Below, piece by piece: positions 1 through 11,931 of a stretch of 64,000 bases of DNA. The translations under genes and the position numbers were made by a program. Source of the stretch: Selaginella moellendorffii (taxonomy: Eukaryota > Streptophyta > Lycopodiopsida > Selaginellales > Selaginellaceae); contig NW_003314274.1 in NCBI RefSeq assembly GCF_000143415.4, positions 2,511,663 to 2,575,662 of the forward strand, read 5' to 3'. A model generated the notes under the pieces. The model had not been told where the DNA came from and did no database searches. It worked only from the letters and a program-made list of their open reading frames with translations. How positions within the stretch are numbered: position 1 is the stretch's first letter; every line of letters starts with the position of its first letter.

Positions 1-993
1 CGAGCACAGGTACTCTAGCTGTTTGTTGTCTCCATGTTGATCGGTGATACGTCTAGTGGACGTTACGAGCGCTTTGCCACTCAACTCAACGCACATGCCT
101 ACTCTGTGTACGGGATGGACTGGATTGGTAAGGATGTACCTCAGTGACTTCGCTAACCTGCTGCCGTGCAGGGCATGGTGGCACTGACGGGCTTCACGGT
201 TACGTCGAATCCCTGGACTATGCGGTTTTGGACACGGTATCTATTTGTTTCTTCTCGTCCTTTTAGTGTTGTTTCTCATACGTTTACCAGGAGGAGCTCT
301 TGTATAGAGTTTCTGCGGAGTTGCCGGGCATTCCGGTCTTTCTTTTTGGCCACTCCACTGGCGGTGCCATCGCTCTAAAGGTTCGATCGTTCGTGGTAAG
401 TTAATAGCAACCTCTTTCTTTGCAGGCAGCGCTGCGGCCGAGTGTGCGGGACTTGCTGGCTGGGGTAATACTAACATCTCCGGCACTTCGTGTACAATCG
501 TTTCACCCGGTTGTAGAGGTAGGCAGCAAAAAGGAAGTCTTTTGTGCAGCGTCTCACGCGTTTAGATTTACAGCTTGTCGCACCCTTTTTTTCCATGGTA
601 CTTCCCAGGTACCAGTTTCAGGCTGCAAACAGGCGGCGCTTGCCCGTCACTCGTGATCCCGTTGAACAGGTTGCTAAGTACACCGACCCCTTGGTGTACA
701 CTGGACCCATCCGGGTTCGAACGGGTACCGAGATTCTGAAGATCACCGCTTTCTTGCAAAAGAACTTGCAAAACGTGAGCACTCCCTTCTTGGTGCTGCA
801 TGGGACGGACGACAAGGTTACCGATCCAGCGGGATCGCAGAGGTTGTACGAGCATGCTCGCTCCAAGCGCAAGACGCTCAAGCTGTACGAGGGGCTGTTA
901 CACGACTTGTTGTTTGAAGTCGAGACAGACAGGGACGTGGTGACCAAGGACATCATCGACTGGTTGGAGAGCTTCAACGCTCTGCCCATGTAA
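1..993 (+). CDS. Monoacylglycerol lipase / caffeoylshikimate esterase-like alpha/beta hydrolase, 5'-partial
   Basis: Serine hydrolase of the plant MAGL/CSE family, expected to cleave monoacylglycerols or related esters. The 5' part lies outside the window. The reading frame joins exons 1-9, 57-127, 172-236, 291-380, 426-518 and 574-993; all introns (47, 44, 54, 45, 55 bp) are GT-AG and keep phase. The spliced frame shows the EHSGRY segment, then DWIGHGG, the nucleophile elbow GHSTGG (about 342-359), the HGTDD aspartate region (about 799-813) and the LLHDLLFE histidine near 900, so all three catalytic residues are present. The stop is TAA at 991-993. Only 60 bp separate it from the stop of the convergent glucosylceramidase gene. 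Substrate specificity within the family cannot be told from sequence. Confidence 0.9.
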
Positions 994-1053
994 AATAATA
1001 TTGTTACACAATACAAATGGTTCACTTGTTTTATTGCTTGGCCTACGTGCCGG

Positions 1054-4000
1054 TTAGCAGCAGCAGCAGCAGAGGCGATGAAAGAGCGAGCGGATCTGTT
1101 CAATCTGCGGTGGAGCGTTTTTGAGCGCTTCCGACACCTTCGCAAACCCTGCATAGAGGTAGGACGAGGAAGTGGAACCGCCGGCAGATTCTTCCTTGGA
1201 CGGGATGCGAGGCCCAGCGGCGACACAATTTGGCGGGTAGAGTGCCCATTGCATGGCCCATATGGCAAGCGGCCTCATGTAGGTGAGCGCCCGGAAGTGG
1301 CCGTCGGTAGTCCAGGCCTCCGGAGTTTGGAACCAGTAGCTGGAAAGGCAGCAAGCAGCATGGTGAGAGGGGCGTGATGAGAGAGCCAAGGCGCTTTACC
1401 CGTAGCCGCTGTCTGACCAGCCAGCATTGTAGATGCCCTCTGCGGTCGTGAAGGCCTGCTCCAACATCCCCTCGTGTATCATGGCCGCAGCAGCCGCGTA
1501 CGTGACACCGCTCCAAATCTCTCGCGACTGCATCGCGGTCTCGTCCACCCTTCCGTTTGGGTGCATCCCGTTTACAGCACCCAGCTTGCCACCTTTTACC
1601 TTCATCACGTTGTAGTCGTAGATCCTCTGCAGGGCACTCCGCGCCTTGTAGTCGTCAAACAAGGGGGGCAAGCCCGACGCCCAGGCGTACCACTGGCCAG
1701 CCATCTGGTCGGCCTGGATGGAGTTGCTGTTACTGCTGCTGCCGCTGTCGTAGTTGAAGTAGGAACCGTTCCACAGCTTCTTGTCGTATACTTTTCTGGC
1801 ATCACGAAACTTTCTGAGGAAGTAGTTCGCCGCGTTGGGCTCGTTCACTTTCTCCGCCATGGCCGCTGCTGCTTGCAACGCCGCCAGCCAGAGGCCCCCA
1901 CAGTAGGCGCTGATTCCATGCACGGTCCACGTATCGTACGTCTGGTCTGGGAAACCATCGTTTTCTATCATGCCGTCCCTGTCCCGGTCGAATCTGTCCA
2001 TGTATGCCATTGCAGTGTACACGGCCGGCCATGTCACTCTCGCAAAGTTGAGGTCCTCCGTCGCCACTACGTCCCTGTATATCTGCAGCACGAACTTGGA
2101 GTTGAGGTCCTTCCACCGGCTCGTGTCGTGGATGTTGTACGCGTTCACCTCAACCCAAGGGTCGTGTATCCCCAGGTCGTGAGGCACTGCCCCTAGCACC
2201 TTCTTGATACCCCACTTGCCCCCAGCCAGGAACTTGACGAGCTCAGGGTTGTGAGACAGTGTCGCGGCCGCATAATCTCGCTGGATGCTCAGCTCAAGCT
2301 TGGGAAACAAGCTAATGAGAGCGAAGGACGCATAGAAGTGCACATCGTACGTGCACCACATGACGTACTCTACGCTCTCCAGGTAGAGGAACTGCCCAAC
2401 GTTCTCCTCCCCGTCCTCGAGCAAGTACGTGCCATATGGGAAATCGCGAGGCGCCGAATTGATCTGCTTGTCCAATATAGCAGCCTCCATCGCTTTCACC
2501 AGCTTCTCCGCAATCTCCTCTTCTGTCTCCGACAGAATGGCATCGACGCCACCGTTCCCGGTAGTTCCTCCGTTCAGGGGGATCATCTCCACAAGCTCTT
2601 CCACAGCACCAGTGATACTGCTCTCGCTGTTTGTTCTAGACGTGAAACCGTTTGATCGAAATGAGGGTGTGACAAACGCTGTGTCCGGGACTGCCAGCTC
2701 CGCGTTCCCTTGCAACGGGGGATTGCCATCTGCAAAATTCACTCAGAGCTCGCCAACCAGCGCAGAGATGTGATACTCAACCTGTCCACACCGTCCCGCC
2801 AGCGACTAAATAGTAAAGCTCGTTGAAGAGCGTGAATCTATACCTGGACCCGCCATCATAATACGGTTAGCCACGCTTAAAACACAGCAAAAACCATACC
2901 ATTCGGGAAGATTAGCGTCCTTGAGCACAGGTTCCTGCCACTTTTCAATTTCGGCCTCCCACTTTGGATAGTCTGTTCAAATCAAAGTCAAGGCTCATCT
3001 ACATGCAAGCAAGCCAGCGTACTCAAGAGTGCATCGTGGACAAGTCTTGGAGCAGCATCTCCATAAGAGCCATAAAATTGAGTGTAGCGCCTGCAAACAT
3101 CACAAGACGGTTCACTATCAAGCAGGTATAGCCGCCTACCCCTACCTGTGATATGATCTGCCCTTTGGGAACTTGACTTCTGGTATATCCCACGACAGAG
3201 CGAAGTCAATAACCTTCTTTCCATGCGGTGCAATGGTAACTGAAGCAGACACAGCAGCTCCAAGTGATGAATTTACGAGAGAAGGAAGAGAAGGCTCACA
3301 GACAGTATCCGTATCAAAACATCCTTTCTGAACACCAAATGAGGAAAAGATAAATCAACAATTTGCATTCACCTCTCTCATTTGGTTCCACATTTCCTTC
3401 GCCGTCATGGTGCTTCCTTTTCCCGAAACCAAGAAGCTCGGACAAACAGAAACAGCGACATCGGCGTTTTGCCGGGCCGCAATCGCAAACTCCACACTTG
3501 GCTGTCCTTTCGCGGTGCTGTAATCCAACGTTATGATCTCGCGGAAATTTAGCAGAGCATCTTACCGATGGTGAAGGACAACACCTGCAACTCCATCGTC
3601 CTCGCTGAATAACATCACTTGATCAGACCTGGTAACAAAAGAAACTGACACTCACAGAAAAGGCTTGTTAGAATGTCCACCGGATAAGTGAGAGTCTCCC
3701 CCAACGGAATTCTGAGACGCGTCGTCTAAGTAAGTGTGACTGGGGAAAACTCCAAAGTGGACTTACCGCCCAGGTAAATAACAGACTAACACTCGCCGAT
3801 TCCTTCCCCGTGTTTACTATCTACGACGGGCGTTCAAATCAGAAGCGGACCTTGAGAGGACACAAACGTACCACGTAAGAGAAGACACAGACTGGCAAGC
3901 TGCTTTCTCGATAATCGTGAGGAATAAACGGTGAGACTTGGCGGCATGAGATCTTCAAATCCGGATCTGGCTCGCCTTCGGATCAACAAACCACAGAAAA

Positions 4001-4975
4001 GAGATGATTTGATCAGGACTAAGGTCTTACGTACCATCATAAATAGTCCACGCCCGCGGAAATAAGCCATGATAAGTTGAATTTTGGCCGTCAAGGTTCC
4101 AGTCCCACGCACAGATTTCTGGACTTTGAGCCTTTTTCCTGTGTGCACCATGTGTTTCCCAGCAAGCGAAAGAGAGAACATTTACGCTTACCCGACATCA
4201 AGCTCCGAGGGGCGAGGCGAAAGAACAGATGCGATCTTTTTCTTTTCTCCATGGTCCTTGTCCCGAGTGACGAAAACCTGCCATGCTCGGTCAGTGTGGT
4301 GACGACAGTAATCAAAAGAAAAAAAGAAACAGGCAGCACCGACTGAGAATTGATTTGCTAATACTGCAGCTTCACTGGTGACAGAAGGCAACAGCTGCCA
4401 CCGCCTGAATTCGCCACGAAACCCCCTTCCAATGCTTCCACCACTGTTTGAGAGTAGAAAAAGGAAAAAGAAATAAAAAAGCGCTGCTTGCTGGACCATA
4501 CCCCATTCCACCAAGTGGCACGCCGTGGCAAGCGGATGGTTTGGTTCCTCGCTTGAACGGGTCGATGGGAGGTGTCTGTCACGTGTCACAAGACGTGAGA
4601 AGGAAGGGTGATGAGCAAGGGGATGCTTACTCTTCCCTGAGAGCGCTCGGCTTGTATGAACTTCCACAACCTCAGCCCCAGCCCGAGCTGCCACAATGAC
4701 AATGACAATGACGAGATGGCCGCCAAGACAAAGAAGAGACTACCAGTTTGAGTGCCTCGGTGAACGTCACCCGGAACTCGGTCAGAAAATTTGCGTGACA
4801 GTTGAGCTTACGCCTCCATGCGTGTGCGGGAGGAGCCCCTGGATCGTTCTCCAGCTGAAACAAGAGGAACAAAGGCCGCTAAGGCAAACAAAAGAGGGAT
4901 GGATCGTACCAGCTGGAGTGTGGACTTGGGCACATAGTCGTAGAGCGGCCAGGAATGCCTTCGGCCGTGAAACAT
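1054..4975 (-). CDS. GBA2: Non-lysosomal glucosylceramidase (GH116, GBA2 type), complete
   Basis: Predicted to hydrolyse glucosylceramide to glucose and ceramide at a membrane face. I place 18 exons (plus-strand numbering): 4910-4975, 4744-4854, 4631-4687, 4502-4575, 4344-4443, 4192-4277, 4035-4138, 3872-3975, 3767-3820, 3656-3711, 3566-3604, 3373-3517, 3146-3327, 3023-3090, 2900-2972, 2782-2843, 1400-2729, 1054-1339. They sum to 2997 bp (998 aa), with every intron 45-66 bp and GT-AG. The N-terminal family signature [18 protein letters not shown] is at 4400-4525. The C-terminal GH116 domain contains [13 protein letters not shown] and [12 protein letters not shown], the segments that hold the family's nucleophile Glu and acid/base Asp. 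The start at 4975 is the only upstream ATG that joins the second exon in phase. Length is close to other plant members, and no frame damage was seen. Confidence 0.95.
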
Positions 4976-5061
4976 GCTGCGCTTCCTCCTGCTGCGCCTC
5001 CGCCTCTGCTAGCATCAGCAGCATTACCTAGCCGGGGATTCACTTGACCTAAATAAAGAGG
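4976..5061. promoter_or_regulatory. 86-bp divergent intergenic region (shared promoter / 5' leaders)
   Basis: Only 86 bp separate the start codon of the minus-strand glucosylceramidase (4975) from that of the plus-strand NRPD2 gene (5062). The interval must hold both 5' leaders, and probably core promoter elements that also extend into the coding exons. AAATAAAG at about 5051-5058 is the only TATA-like string. Assigning promoter function is inference. Confidence 0.5.
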
Positions 5062-8000
5062 ATGGAGGAGGAGGCGTGTGATGCCTGGTTCCAAGCGCGG
5101 GGACTGGTGGCGCACCAGCTCGACTCGTTCAATCGCTTCTGCGGCGCAGGTGCCCATTCGCTGGCCCTCCTCTTTGGCTCCCCCGCCCACTTCACCGACA
5201 TCAAGGGCGAGGTGAGGATGGCAGCCATGCCGCCATGCCGCGACCCCGTGCCCGCGCTCGCCACCATCCGTATCCGCAACCTAGTCCTCCACAAGCCCGC
5301 AGATGCCACCACAGGCCGCCCCCTCTTCCCACGCGAGGCGCGCCTCAGGGGCATCACGTACTCGGCGCGCCTCTGCGCGGACGTTGAGCTCCAGGTGGGT
5401 ATGGTATGGTGACAAGAGTGGCAGGCACAGTCACACACGCTACCTTCCTAGGTTGACGCGGTCGCAGGAGAGCAGCGCAACCCCGTCGTCAACCGCGTCT
5501 TCCCAGCCGTGCACATTGGCGACATACCCATCATGGTCAACTCCCTGCTCTGCAACGGTCACGACGCCGATGCCTTCGACTGTGGAGGCTACTTCATCGT
5601 CAAGGGTGTCGACAAGGTGAGTCGTATAGCTCCCTGCCACCAACACTAAAACTCTCTGTGAGAGAGCAACCAGGTAGTGCTTGCTCAGGAGCTGGTGTGG
5701 CCACAGGCGCTGCGCGTCCTGTGCCCCAAGACCGGCTCGGATAACTGGAGAGTGGAGCTGGAGCAAGTCAAGGTGGACCTGGAGCGCGGCGATGGCGTCT
5801 TGTTACTGTCCGCGCCAGGGCTGGACACCATTCCGCTGGTGATCGTATTGGCAGCCCTCGGAGTGTCGACGGACAGGCAGCTGCTGGAGGTGATGGTCCA
5901 TGACACTCAAGACGTGGAGCTGACGGAGCTGGTGCGGCCGTCCATCGTGCATGCTAGGGAGCAGATGCAAGAGTTTGTTAACAGCAGCGGTGTCCACGGC
6001 GGCGGCAGGGACGTTACAAGCGTGGCTGTGGAGCTTGTGGGGAGCAGGATCAAGCCGGTCACACCCTTGGCAGGCCCTGCACAAGAGAAGCTTGTCAGCT
6101 TGCTGTGCAACACGAGCAGCAGCAGGCCGGCAGACAAGGCTCTGCTGATGGGCTACATGGTGCGTTGCCTGTGCCTGTGCGTGGTCGGGAGGAGCACGGC
6201 GGACGATATCCACAGCTTGAAGAACAAGAGGGTGGACTTGGCCGGGGACTGCATGTTCAAGCAGATGAGACACTTGAGCGCTCGCTTCAGAAAGACGACG
6301 CTCAAGAGGGTGCTCAAGCATGTGGAGGCTGGGGGACTAGATTGCCTCACGGACAATCTCATCGTGGACAAGTCTGTCATCACCAATGGGCTGCGTGCGG
6401 CCTTTTCCACGGGGATCTGGTCCCTCAACAGGTATTCCTCTTGCACAAGTGGGGTTGTCGCCACCCTGCAGCGGGACAATCCCATGCACACCCTCTCTCA
6501 GTTGCGGCAGCTACGCTCGGCATCGCGCTTTGTTGCCAACGCTGCTAGACTTCCGTACGTTGATTGTCTATCTCCTCCGTTAGCTCCGCTCACTGTGGCG
6601 CCCCGTGCAGGAACGCGTCCCACTATGGCAGGATATGTCCCGTGGAAACTCCTGACGACCACCTCGCTAAGACCATGGCAGTCTTCGCCACCGTGTCTGC
6701 TCCCAGGAGCCACGACAATGTCTTGGAGCAGCTCTCCCACTGCCAAATGCAAAGCTCCCAGGGGCCGTTGGTGGGGTGGGACAATGTGTTTGTGAATGGG
6801 GAATGGGTGGGAGCGACGGACAAGCCAGGCACGCTGCTGCAGGCAATGCGGAACCTACGGCGCAACAAGTTAATCCATCCAGAGGTTGGCGTGCTTGTTT
6901 CCCCTGCTTGTCTCTTGTTTCCTGACCAAGCTTGCAGACCGAGCTGGCTCGGGCTCCCAGCCGGGCGGAGATACGGATTTTCACCGATGGTGGCCGCTTG
7001 CTGAGACCCCTCCTGGTGGTTGACAAGCAACGGGTGCTTTTGTCGACACGGGAGCACAGGCGCGAGCTGCGGGCCAGGCCTGCGCACGAGAGATTCGACT
7101 ACATGCTCGACACCGGCTTGGTGGAGCTCTTGGGAGCTCAAGAGGAGAGCAATGCCGTGATCGCGGTGACACGCAGGGAGGCCGAGAGTAGCAGCAGTTT
7201 CACTCACGTGGAGATGCATCCGGCGTCCCTCCTGGGGGTGAGCGCAAGCGCCATACCTTTCCTCAACCACAACCAGAGCGCCAGGGTCACACACCAAGCG
7301 CAGAAGCACGGGAAGCAGGCCATTGGATTCTACATGTGCGACATCTTGTCCAGAATGGATACCAGCGTGAGGCAGCTCTACTACCCGCAGCAGCCCCTGG
7401 TGTGCACGCGCCTGGCGCAGCTCCTGGCCAGGCCCGAGCTCGCAAACGGAGTCAACTGCGTTGTAGCGGTTGCCTGCTACGGTGGATACAACCAGGAGGA
7501 CTCGCTCATCCTCAACCAGTCGTCGCTCGACAGGGGCCTGTTCCGCTCCACTCACTTCCGTGTCCACAGGGCCACCCTCGACTATAGCTCCTCGGACATA
7601 CGCTTTTGTAGGCCGGAGACGGAAGTTGCGCGGAGCAACACTGATGGCATTGACAAGCTGGACAGTGATGGCCTGCCTTTCATTGGTGCCGAGATGAAGG
7701 CGGCAGACGTGGTTATAGGGAAGGCCGGGCGGAGGCCAGCTTCCAAGCTTGTAGACCACAGCAGCAAGCTCCGGAAGCTGGAGCAGGGGTGGGTGGACCA
7801 GGTGGTGTGCAGTGGCGGCGACGAGGAAGGGGAGAGGCACGTCAGAGTTAGGCTTCGAGAGGCCCGATGTCCGCAAGTCGGGGACAAATTCAGCAGCATG
7901 CACGGGCAGAAGGGTGTGGTCGGTATGAAGCTGAGGCAGGAGGAGCTCCTCTTCACCCAGCAGGGGATCGTGCCGGACGTGGTGATCAACCCGCATGCAT

Positions 8001-8614
8001 TCGCCAGCCGACAGACACTTGCTCAGATGCTCGAGAGCGTGGTGGGGAAGGCGGCCGCGGCTTCTTGTGCTCGAGTGCAGGCCACTCCCTTCGCTCACCC
8101 ACGCGCAGAGGAGATTGCGCAGCACTTGGCCACGTGTGGTTACAACAAGTGGGGTCAAGAGCGTGTCTATAGCGGGCGCAGTGGCAGGATGATGGAGGCC
8201 ATGGCCACGGTTGGCCTCACTTTCTACCAGCGTCTGCATCACTTGTCCGAGGACAAGATGAAGTGGAGGGGTGCCAGTGGACCCGTACACCCGCTTACTC
8301 ACCAGCCAGTCAAGGACAGGAAGCGGGAGGGGGGAACCAAGTTTGGCGAGATGGAGAGGGACTGCCTCATCTCCCATGGTGCCTCTGCCACTGTCAAGGA
8401 GAGGCTCTTCTTTGTTAGTGACAGGTCCCTAGTCCCAGTCTGCACAAACTGCCATAGGCTTGCTATCCTCAACTGCAAGCAGCACCCTCGCTGCCTCTTT
8501 TGCAACCCGCAGCAACGCATTGCCACACTAGACATGCCACATGCGTGTAAGCTCTTGAGCATGGAGCTCAGATCCATGGGCGTGGACATGAGATTCCGAG
8601 TATCACAACACTAA
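5062..8614 (+). CDS. NRPD2: Second-largest subunit of RNA polymerase IV/V (NRPD2/NRPE2)
   Basis: RPB2-class subunit of the plant-only polymerases that make siRNA precursors and scaffold transcripts for RNA-directed DNA methylation. Exons are 5062-5394, 5452-5616, 5674-6554, 6611-6884 and 6938-8614; together 3330 bp (1109 aa), slightly shorter than the roughly 1170 aa of angiosperm NRPD2. Visible landmarks: HQLDSFN near the N-terminus, CGGYFIVKG, NKRVDLAGD, VITNGLRAAFSTG, IFTDGGRLLRPLLVV, GGYNQEDS (about aa 733, active-site loop), GDKFSSMHGQKGV (about aa 866) and a C-terminal zinc ribbon with two CxxC pairs (about 1052-1090). The HGQKGV form and overall fit favour NRPD2 over Pol II RPB2. It is the intact neighbour of a large transposon block. 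Introns are 53-57 bp. Confidence 0.95.
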
Positions 8615-8618
8615 TAAA
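8613..8618 (+). terminator. AATAAA poly(A)-type signal overlapping the NRPD2 stop
   Basis: The TAA stop (8612-8614) runs directly into AATAAA. If used, the 3' UTR would be only a few tens of bases. Function is inferred from position and motif only. Confidence 0.4.
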
Positions 8619-11600
8619 AGTCATGGAAGAATATCTTTTCTTGTCTTGGTCTGATCAGTTGTGTCAATTCGAACATTTAATTTGACCATTTGGTACGATT
8701 GATGACTGTATTGTCTAAACCTTGAAGTGTACATGCCACTAAGGCAAGACTGGAATATTACTCCATAATTTTGGGTTGGGCGCTTAAAGTCTTTGCTATG
8801 AGACAAAATGCAATGAGGATTTTCAATTCAATTTTAAGAGATTTGGCTAGGAATAGGAAGTTTCACTTAGCGAACTTTTGCGATTTTGGACAACAGTTGG
8901 AGACTCTTGCATGTTCAGGTGAGCCTTTTCTTCATGCTCGCTAGGAGATTCATATTGTGGATACCATGGCATCATAGGACCTAGGAGTCATCCTCAAAAA
9001 ATTTGTGAACCACACCATAATTTCAATTGATGGGATCTTATCATTGGTGGATTTTGTGGTAGTGGATTTCCAGCATGTTGACTCACCCTCCCTCAAGGAC
9101 TTCATGATTCTGGGATTCTCTTAGCACCTCCACGTAGATGCTGAAATATATTGGAAGAAGGGGATGATGCAAATCAGTGACAAGATAACCAAAGCAGAGC
9201 TATACAATGGACATGGCCTCTGTCTGATGAAGAAGGCTCCTACCCCTTCTCCAACACAAGTCCCTATTCCTACTCCAACTCCAAAGTGCTCAACTTTACC
9301 AACCAAGCTAGCTGCTGTCTTTCATGAACCCCTCAACAACCTTTCCTTACAAGAGATGGAGGTCTTCAACATTAACATCATTCATGGATTCTTAATATCT
9401 AATGGCAAGTGATACAGGTTTTGCTGCAGCAGAAAAGAACAATTGGTTTGGCCTCCTTACCCCAACTAGGGAGAGATCAAGAATAAGTTGGGTACCTTAG
9501 GTTCACTTTTGAACCTCAGACCGTGCGCAGTTCACTTCCAACACACTTGGGGTTTCTATCTAGATGATTTTTTATGTGCCTAAGAAGGAACCTGACCAGT
9601 CACCCCATTCTGAGCACTACACTGAAGACTTCCCATCACTAGCTCATTATATTCACCATAGGTGGCCAACCAGTCACCTCTTTTTGGAGCCAGCCAAACC
9701 ATGCACATGCTTAACAGTGGCATTCATTGCTGCTGATGAGATTTTGACTTCCAAACATTCTTTGTTTGGACCACGTATGCATTATGGTATTTGCTCTTGT
9801 CTACTCACTTTGTCTTTCTTTGGCTTGCCACCACTCCCCACCACCTTACTCATAATCAAATACTTAGACTTGGCATTACATGCCCCAAAGGCTCTAGATT
9901 TCTTCTACATTCAGTTATGGCTTTCAGCACAGTGTCAAGCTGCCATTTGGGGCATCTTTAAAGAGAGTGATGGAATATTTGAGGTTCAGAATATTCCATA
10001 TTGTTGTAAGTGTTCCACACATTTGAGTCTTTAGGTTGTGAGTGGAGCCACAGAGAGGAAGAGGATGGAGGTGTCACACTTGAACAATCCAAAGGTAACC
10101 AAGCTCTAGATGCTTTAATTGACTTTTTGAATTAGGAGCAATTTAATTGTGGCAAAGTTGTACAATTCTTGAGCATATTTTATTTCGATAAGCCCAACTA
10201 ATCACTAACCATCTGAACCACTACAAATGAAAAACAAACTTTTTTAATATCCTTATAGAGAAATGTTGCGATAGGTAACTTTCGATATCTACAATCACAT
10301 TTGCAACACTCTCCTCCCTGGGGAAAATTGACATCCTTGTCAATGCATACTCTAGTTTAAACCATTGCCAAAGAAACAACTTTATAAAAAGTTTATGGTG
10401 TTCATACTTTGTGATAAATATATCAACTTAAATGAGTTATAGGTAACCTCTTTAGCTCATCCAAATGCACTACCACTCTTTTTGGTTGTTGTCAACAAGA
10501 AAATAACAAAGCTAGCCACCCTTGTCACTCTAAGTATCACCCAATATGCAAAAATGATATACCCTTGCCTATAGGTGATATAAAGAGAGAAGTGAGAAGC
10601 CCCAGCCCTCATGAGCAAACAAACTAAATTTATCAGTAAGGTTTAGATAAACTATTATAAGCAAGTAGTTAGATTTATTTACATAGTCATGCTCTTTAAA
10701 TGGAATAAGGAACATTGAGAAATAGGCAAGTTGTAATGCAAATGGTTTTCACTCTTTACCCTATGATGATTTACCATAGAATAACCATGAAGCAAAACCA
10801 AACCCTTGGACACATGGGTAAATGGCAATATCTCAAATTCCCAATAGACTACATCTAGGTACACAAGATCTCATCATATGTAAAGGGGAAGGGGATGGGC
10901 ATCTTTTGGATTTGTAAGAAGCATTAGAAGAGAATGAAATTTCTCTCCATCATCCTTGAGGCCAAAAGGAATCCGAAGAGCGTCAGCATCAAGCTTGCAA
11001 AACTCTACTAGTTACTGGACAAAGGACAATAGGTGGATTTGGTTGAGCAGATCCATGATAAATTTCTGAATCTCATATAAGGAGTTCAGAAAATCTTAAG
11101 TAGTGTCAAGACAGGAAAAGCTATGGCTTTTCTCTACCTTGCTCCATTATACAAACTGATCTTTCCACCAATAGCTTAACCAATATCAATGCTTCCTTCC
11201 AAAGTAGCATAGCCAAACTACAATGATGGTACTAACATTAGCAAGGATGAGGATCCCATAGTGCTCGAGCTTACCACTAGCAAGGAAGAAACACCAACTC
11301 CATCGAAGAGGCCAAGCATGCCACATTCAAAGCAGGCTCAAGTGATCACCAAAAATCCTAGAGCTGGATAGGGCATGCTGCTAGACAAGTCTTATGAGCA
11401 ACCAGTACGATCTACACCAACAAAAACCAAGGAGAATGAGGAAAACTAAGCAATGAAGGACAAGGGAGTGGTATGAAAATTTTTTCCTCTAAAGTTCATT
11501 AGATGAGGACCACAATGAAGCAGTCTATGATGATGCAAGCAGCTCCTTCTATCACAATTTTGACTTGGTGCCACAACTGAGGATATGACACTCTTGAAAA

Positions 11601-11931
11601 TTCTTAAATCAGGGATCATTCAAGTGAAAGGTAAAGAAGATCCACCACCTAACCAATCATAGCATGACAAACATCAAGAAAGCCACCCTCCAGCAAGTAA
11701 ACCTCCTCACTTGTAAGGCCCAACACTTAGCAGCAGGAGCTTCAGCCCAAGCTTCCACATTCTCTTTACCAATAGCAGTCAAGCATAGGAGGTTGATGAA
11801 GAGGTAAATGTTTTATTTTGTATATTTTCCTAGGCAGAGCAAAAAAAAGAAGATTAGGTGAAATGGAGTTATGCTTAAGCTTATGCATCCAAAGAAGAAA
11901 GACTTAATCTAAGTAACATACTATGAGACAC
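8619..11931. other. AT-rich, gene-poor decayed repeat sequence
   Basis: No recognisable gene. Open frames such as 9564-10034 are short, have no family match I recognise, and lie in stop-rich surroundings. A stretch near 10250-10300 resembles 14380-14430, and 10735-10810 resembles 13290-13360. Part of this region is therefore probably a heavily decayed relative of the Ty3/Gypsy element at 13.3-27 kb. Confidence 0.35.

Noticed and set aside
519-549. A 31-bp intron in the hydrolase gene
   Set aside because: The acceptor at 573 (TTTACAG) gives a 55-bp intron and joins the conserved LVAPFFS..LPRYQ block in phase.
3629-3655. A 27-bp intron in the glucosylceramidase
   Set aside because: It would keep frame but is implausibly short. 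Using the acceptor TTATTCAG gives a 51-bp intron (3605-3655), also in frame and a better family match.
4910-5024. Start codon at 5024 for the glucosylceramidase
   Set aside because: That frame does not join the next exon in phase at the GTACGA donor; the ATG at 4975 does.
6623-8377. 584-codon open frame on the minus strand inside NRPD2
   Set aside because: Antisense shadow of a GC-rich, well-supported exon; no recognisable domains.
9564-10034. 156-codon open frame as a gene
   Set aside because: No family features, no splice partners, and decayed-repeat surroundings.
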